Source: Lentilitoribacter sp039986595 (GTDB taxonomy: Bacteria; Pseudomonadota; Alphaproteobacteria; Rhizobiales; Rhizobiaceae). From it: 64,000 nucleotides of DNA. The first letter of the stretch is position 1, and every line of letters begins with the position of its first letter. The position numbers and the translations under genes were made by a program. Below the pieces are notes generated by a model that saw nothing but the letters and a program-made list of their open reading frames with translations, was not told the DNA's origin and did not search any database. This document shows, in pieces, positions 61,045 to 64,000 of this stretch. The stretch lies in the NCBI GenBank assembly GCA_039986595.1, contig JBDWQJ010000006.1, positions 62,001 to 126,000 of the forward strand. Direction: 5' to 3'.

Positions 61045-61137
61045 GGGCAAATAAGGGGCGCACCCCATCCTTTATTAATGTTTCAGCACGGTTTATCTGA
61101 ACTTTACCGTAGCTTCAACATACGAGTTTAATTGAAG

Positions 61138-61326
61138 TTAATCGGATTGGTTACCGCCAGAATTTTCGTGGCCATCATCTTTGTGAACCGCGGGCAATCC
61201 GCTTGTTTGATCAGCTTTTCCATTGCGCGTTGCTCGACTTTGCCCCTTGCGGCGTTTCAAATTTTGCCGCAACTGCTCTGCCATGCGCTTTTTCTTTAGC
61301 TCTTGTTGTGTGGATTGGTCGCTCAT
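61138..61326 (-). CDS. small basic hypothetical protein upstream of murA
   Basis: This is about 62 residues from ATG 61326 (ATG 61335 is equally possible). A strongly basic helix, QELKKKRMAEQLRQNLKRRKGQSRA, is followed by a disordered tail. Small proteins of this type sit upstream of murA in many Rhizobiales genomes, which supports it as real. No function is known; nucleic-acid binding is possible from the charge. Confidence 0.72.
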   Translation of the reverse strand: MSDQSTQQELKKKRMAEQLRQNLKRRKGQSRATRNGKADQTSGLPAVHKDDGHENSGGNQSD

Positions 61327-61473
61327 AAGGTTCATTTAAACCACTTTCGTGGCTAGGAAAAGACCAGATTTTGGCAACAATATGTTTTTGCCAAGCTGAT
61401 GTGGGTTGCACAGAAGCAAATCCTATGGCAATAGGCAACCAGAACAGATAAAAACACAAAATCGTTCTATACT

Positions 61474-61548
<75 letters not shown>

Positions 61549-61731
61549 TTTTCTTCTTAAATACTCAAGATCCCACCACCAAACTCCCAGTTATTTCAAA
61601 CTAACCGCCTCTACGCATCCGTCATCCACGCAAATCGCACGTCCAAACAATAATAAAAATCTATCTATAAATTTTGATTTGATATTAAATTTTGATTATA
61701 GTGCGATCAGATTTTGTCTTGGGAGCGCGCA

Positions 61732-62643
61732 ATGAACATCAACTTCAAACAGCTTGAAGCTTTTATTTGGGTGTCTGATTTAGAAAGCTTTCGCCGTGCG
61801 GCTGAGCGTTTAAACACAACTCAGCCCAACATTTCTGCGCGGATATCCTCACTTGAAGACGCGCTCAACACCAAACTTATGGAACGTGATGCAGGTTCTG
61901 TGCGCCTCAATGCCAAGGGTGAACAACTTCTTCCTGAAGCGCGGAAAATTCTTCGCAGCGTTGAAAATCTGATCGAAACCGCAGGTCAATCCAAACGCAT
62001 CGAGGGCGTGATTAAGCTTGGTGTTACTGAGATGATCGTCAATACTTGGCTTCGACAATTTTTAAAACAGGTTAAAGATCAATACCCCAATTTAAGGATC
62101 GAGCTGCAAGTTGATCTATCCGATAATTTACGCCCCGCCCTATTTTCCCGAGCTTTAGATCTCACATTTCAAAATGGCCCCTTTCGCAGACGTACCAGCG
62201 GTTCAATTGATTTAGGCGCCTACCCTTTTGTATGGGTTGCCTCTCCTGAACTAAACATTGCAAATGTGAAATACCCCACTTTCGATGAAATGAAGGCGTT
62301 TCCAATTCTAACGCATACCCGCGGAACTCGGTTATATGACGAGATTGAAAATCATTTCCACAGCACCAAGGGAAAAGCGCCCACCATCATCCCCTCATCT
62401 AGCTTAGCACCTTGCCAGCATATGGCGGTAGATGGCTTAGGGCTGGCTTGCCTACCCGCTGCAATGGTTCATCAAGATATTAAAGTTGGTAATCTTGTTC
62501 ACATCCAATACGCATGGCACCCAACTTCGCTAGAGTTTTTAGCGCGATTTGATGCAGATACCGCGCCTAGCGCGGTGGAAAAAGTTGCAAAGCTTGCAGG
62601 TGAAATCGCAAAGAGGTATCCCAAAACGCTCGATAATGAATAA
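61732..62643 (+). CDS. LysR family transcriptional regulator
   Basis: This 303-residue protein has the LysR helix-turn-helix (FKQLEAFIWVSDLESFRRAAERLNTTQPNISARISSLEDALNTKL, residues 5-49) and a periplasmic-binding-type effector domain (about 90-295). ATG 61732 has GGGAGCG seven bases upstream; the frame opens earlier at 61714. It precedes a hydantoinase A-family gene by 110 bases and likely regulates it. Confidence 0.93.
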   Translation: MNINFKQLEAFIWVSDLESFRRAAERLNTTQPNISARISSLEDALNTKLMERDAGSVRLNAKGEQLLPEARKILRSVENLIETAGQSKRIEGVIKLGVTEMIVNTWLRQFLKQVKDQYPNLRIELQVDLSDNLRPALFSRALDLTFQNGPFRRRTSGSIDLGAYPFVWVASPELNIANVKYPTFDEMKAFPILTHTRGTRLYDEIENHFHSTKGKAPTIIPSSSLAPCQHMAVDGLGLACLPAAMVHQDIKVGNLVHIQYAWHPTSLEFLARFDADTAPSAVEKVAKLAGEIAKRYPKTLDNE

Positions 62644-62753
62644 AAAATCTCTATTAAATAAATAAAATTATTCGATTTTTATTTATACCTTTACTTTGAT
62701 AAAATCCAACCTCTTCTAAAATAGACAACTTTAAAGCGTAGGAATTCATCAGG

Positions 62754-64000
62754 ATGGGTAAATCTAAAATCCGATTAGGTGTTGATATTGGCGGCACGTT
62801 TACCGATGTTGTGCTTGAGGTTGATCGCGCTTTATATTCAACAAAAGTGCTCACCACCTATATCGCGCCAGAAAATGCCATCATTGATGGGATGAAGCAG
62901 GTGTGTGAAAAAGCCGGCATTCACCCTTCTGATATCGAGCAAGCCATCCATGGCACAACATTGGCGACCAATGCGCTGATTGAACGCCGCGGTGCGAAAA
63001 CAGCTCTAATTACCACGCAAGGGTTTCGTGATGTTATTGAAATGCGAACAGAATCGCGGTTTGAGCAATATGACTTAAATCTGAAATTGCCAGAGCCACT
63101 CTTGCCGCGGCAGATGCGCTATACATTAGAAGAACGCGTGGACGCGAAAGGTAATATATTAATCCCACTTGCGCGCGCAGATGTCGAAGCGCTTGCCGAT
63201 GTTATTGCAAAAGCAGAATATGAGAGCATCGCTATTGGCCTTATTCATTCTTATTTAAACGACGCCCATGAGAAAATGGTCCGCGACGTTTTAGAAGAAA
63301 AGCTGCCGAATGTGATGATTTCGATCTCCTGTGAAGTCTCACCACAAATGCGCGAATATGAACGCTTTAATACAGTTGTCGCCAACGCCTATATCAAACC
63401 ATTGATGAAATCATATCTCGGCCGTCTTGAGGAACGTCTTCGCAATGAAGGTGTGACATGCAAAATTTTCCTCATGCATTCAGGCGGCGGTATTATATCA
63501 CTTGAAAGCGCGGCAGACTTTCCCGTTCGCTTGGTGGAATCCGGACCTGCTGGTGGTGCAGTCTTCGCAGCCAATATTGCCGCGCGCTATGGTTTGGATA
63601 AGGTCTTATCTTTCGATATGGGTGGCACAACAGCAAAGATTTGCTTGATTAAAAATCAAACACCGAAAACCTCCCGCGTGTTTGAAGTTGCCCGGACTTA
63701 TCGCTTTAAAAAAGGCTCTGGCATGCCAATATCAATCCCAGTGATTGATATGGTAGAGATCGGCGCAGGCGGCGGATCGCTCGCCCATGTTGATACAATG
63801 AAGCAAATTCGAGTTGGGCCAGAATCTGCAGGCTCAGAACCCGGGCCAGCTTGTTATAACAGAGGTGGAGAAAAGCCCGCAGTCACAGACGCTGATCTTG
63901 TTTTGGGTAAATTGGATGCGGATAATTTCGCCGGTGGCACCATCAAGTTGAATAAAGACAATGCTGCAACAGCACTTGATGATGCGATTGGCAACTCACT
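62754..64000 (+). CDS. hydantoinase/oxoprolinase A family protein, N-terminal part (runs off the window)
   Basis: The frame is open from ATG 62754 (AGCGTAGGAATTC upstream) to the window end, about 415 residues. It begins with the actin-like ATPase motif RLGVDIGGTFTDVVLEVD and continues with IHGTTLATNALIERRGAKTA, MHSGGGIISLESAADFPVRL, SGPAGGAVFAANIAA and FDMGGTTAKICLI. This is the HyuA subunit of ATP-dependent N-methylhydantoinase, acetone carboxylase or 5-oxoprolinase type enzymes. The B subunit should follow beyond the window. The LysR gene upstream is the probable regulator. Confidence 0.93.
   Translation, partial: MGKSKIRLGVDIGGTFTDVVLEVDRALYSTKVLTTYIAPENAIIDGMKQVCEKAGIHPSDIEQAIHGTTLATNALIERRGAKTALITTQGFRDVIEMRTESRFEQYDLNLKLPEPLLPRQMRYTLEERVDAKGNILIPLARADVEALADVIAKAEYESIAIGLIHSYLNDAHEKMVRDVLEEKLPNVMISISCEVSPQMREYERFNTVVANAYIKPLMKSYLGRLEERLRNEGVTCKIFLMHSGGGIISLESAADFPVRLVESGPAGGAVFAANIAARYGLDKVLSFDMGGTTAKICLIKNQTPKTSRVFEVARTYRFKKGSGMPISIPVIDMVEIGAGGGSLAHVDTMKQIRVGPESAGSEPGPACYNRGGEKPAVTDADLVLGKLDADNFAGGTIKLNKDNAATALDDAIGNS

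Overview
The window reads as chromosome of an AT-leaning marine-type alphaproteobacterium, most likely Hyphomicrobiales (Rhizobiales). The best marker is the block at 55.8-61.3 kb: small basic protein, murA, DUF2948, hisD, UPF0262, LMW-phosphatase-like protein, infA, maf, yacG. This order is characteristic of that group. Three TRAP transporters, many periplasmic binding proteins and GntR/DeoR/LysR regulators point to a copiotroph living on organic acids, sugars and sulfonates. There are no rRNA genes, insertion sequences, phage genes or CRISPR arrays.

Layout. 0-6 kb: end of an unknown membrane-like ORF, an acyl carrier protein, a DUF1194 (VWA-like) exported protein, htpG and a BisC-type molybdoenzyme. 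6-10.7 kb: orphan branched-chain-type binding protein, a split spermidine-synthase-like pair whose membrane half is fused to an SMP-30-like propeller, and a DeoR regulator. 10.7-22.5 kb: acid-sugar/hydroxy-acid type catabolic locus with a hydroxypyruvate-isomerase-like protein, a 3-hydroxyisobutyrate-dehydrogenase-family enzyme, an FCD-GntR regulator with a clear palindromic operator, two mandelate-racemase-type enolase-superfamily enzymes, a TRAP transporter, a PhyH dioxygenase, a Gfo/Idh enzyme and a DMT exporter/importer. 22.5-32.1 kb: TAXI-type TRAP transporter with a UspA partner, a divergent Cache-PAS histidine kinase with a FixJ-like regulator, then a class III aminotransferase coupled to a BKACE enzyme.

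32.1-45.5 kb is a complete assimilatory nitrate regulon read leftward: nasT-nasS (ANTAR antiterminator and nitrate sensor), then nrtA-nrtB-nrtDC(fused)-nirB-nirD-nasA-cysG. Its leader carries a sigma-54-type promoter, an ANTAR-like hairpin and an intrinsic terminator. 45.5-47.3 kb: divergent MauG-like dihaem peroxidase and Sel1-repeat protein.

47.4-55.4 kb is the most interesting accessory locus. An SsuD-like flavin monooxygenase, an aldo/keto reductase and a flavin reductase are in one operon with a TRAP transporter, divergent from a GntR-UTRA regulator and a Gfo/Idh/MocA enzyme. The enzyme set resembles the sulfoquinovose monooxygenase (sulfo-SMO) pathway. Here import would use TRAP rather than ABC, and the Gfo/Idh protein could be an NAD-dependent sulfoquinovosidase-type glycosidase. 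That assignment is inference.

55.4-64 kb: tRNA-Phe, the housekeeping block, tRNA-Thr, a LysR regulator and the 5' part of a hydantoinase A/5-oxoprolinase-family gene that runs off the window.
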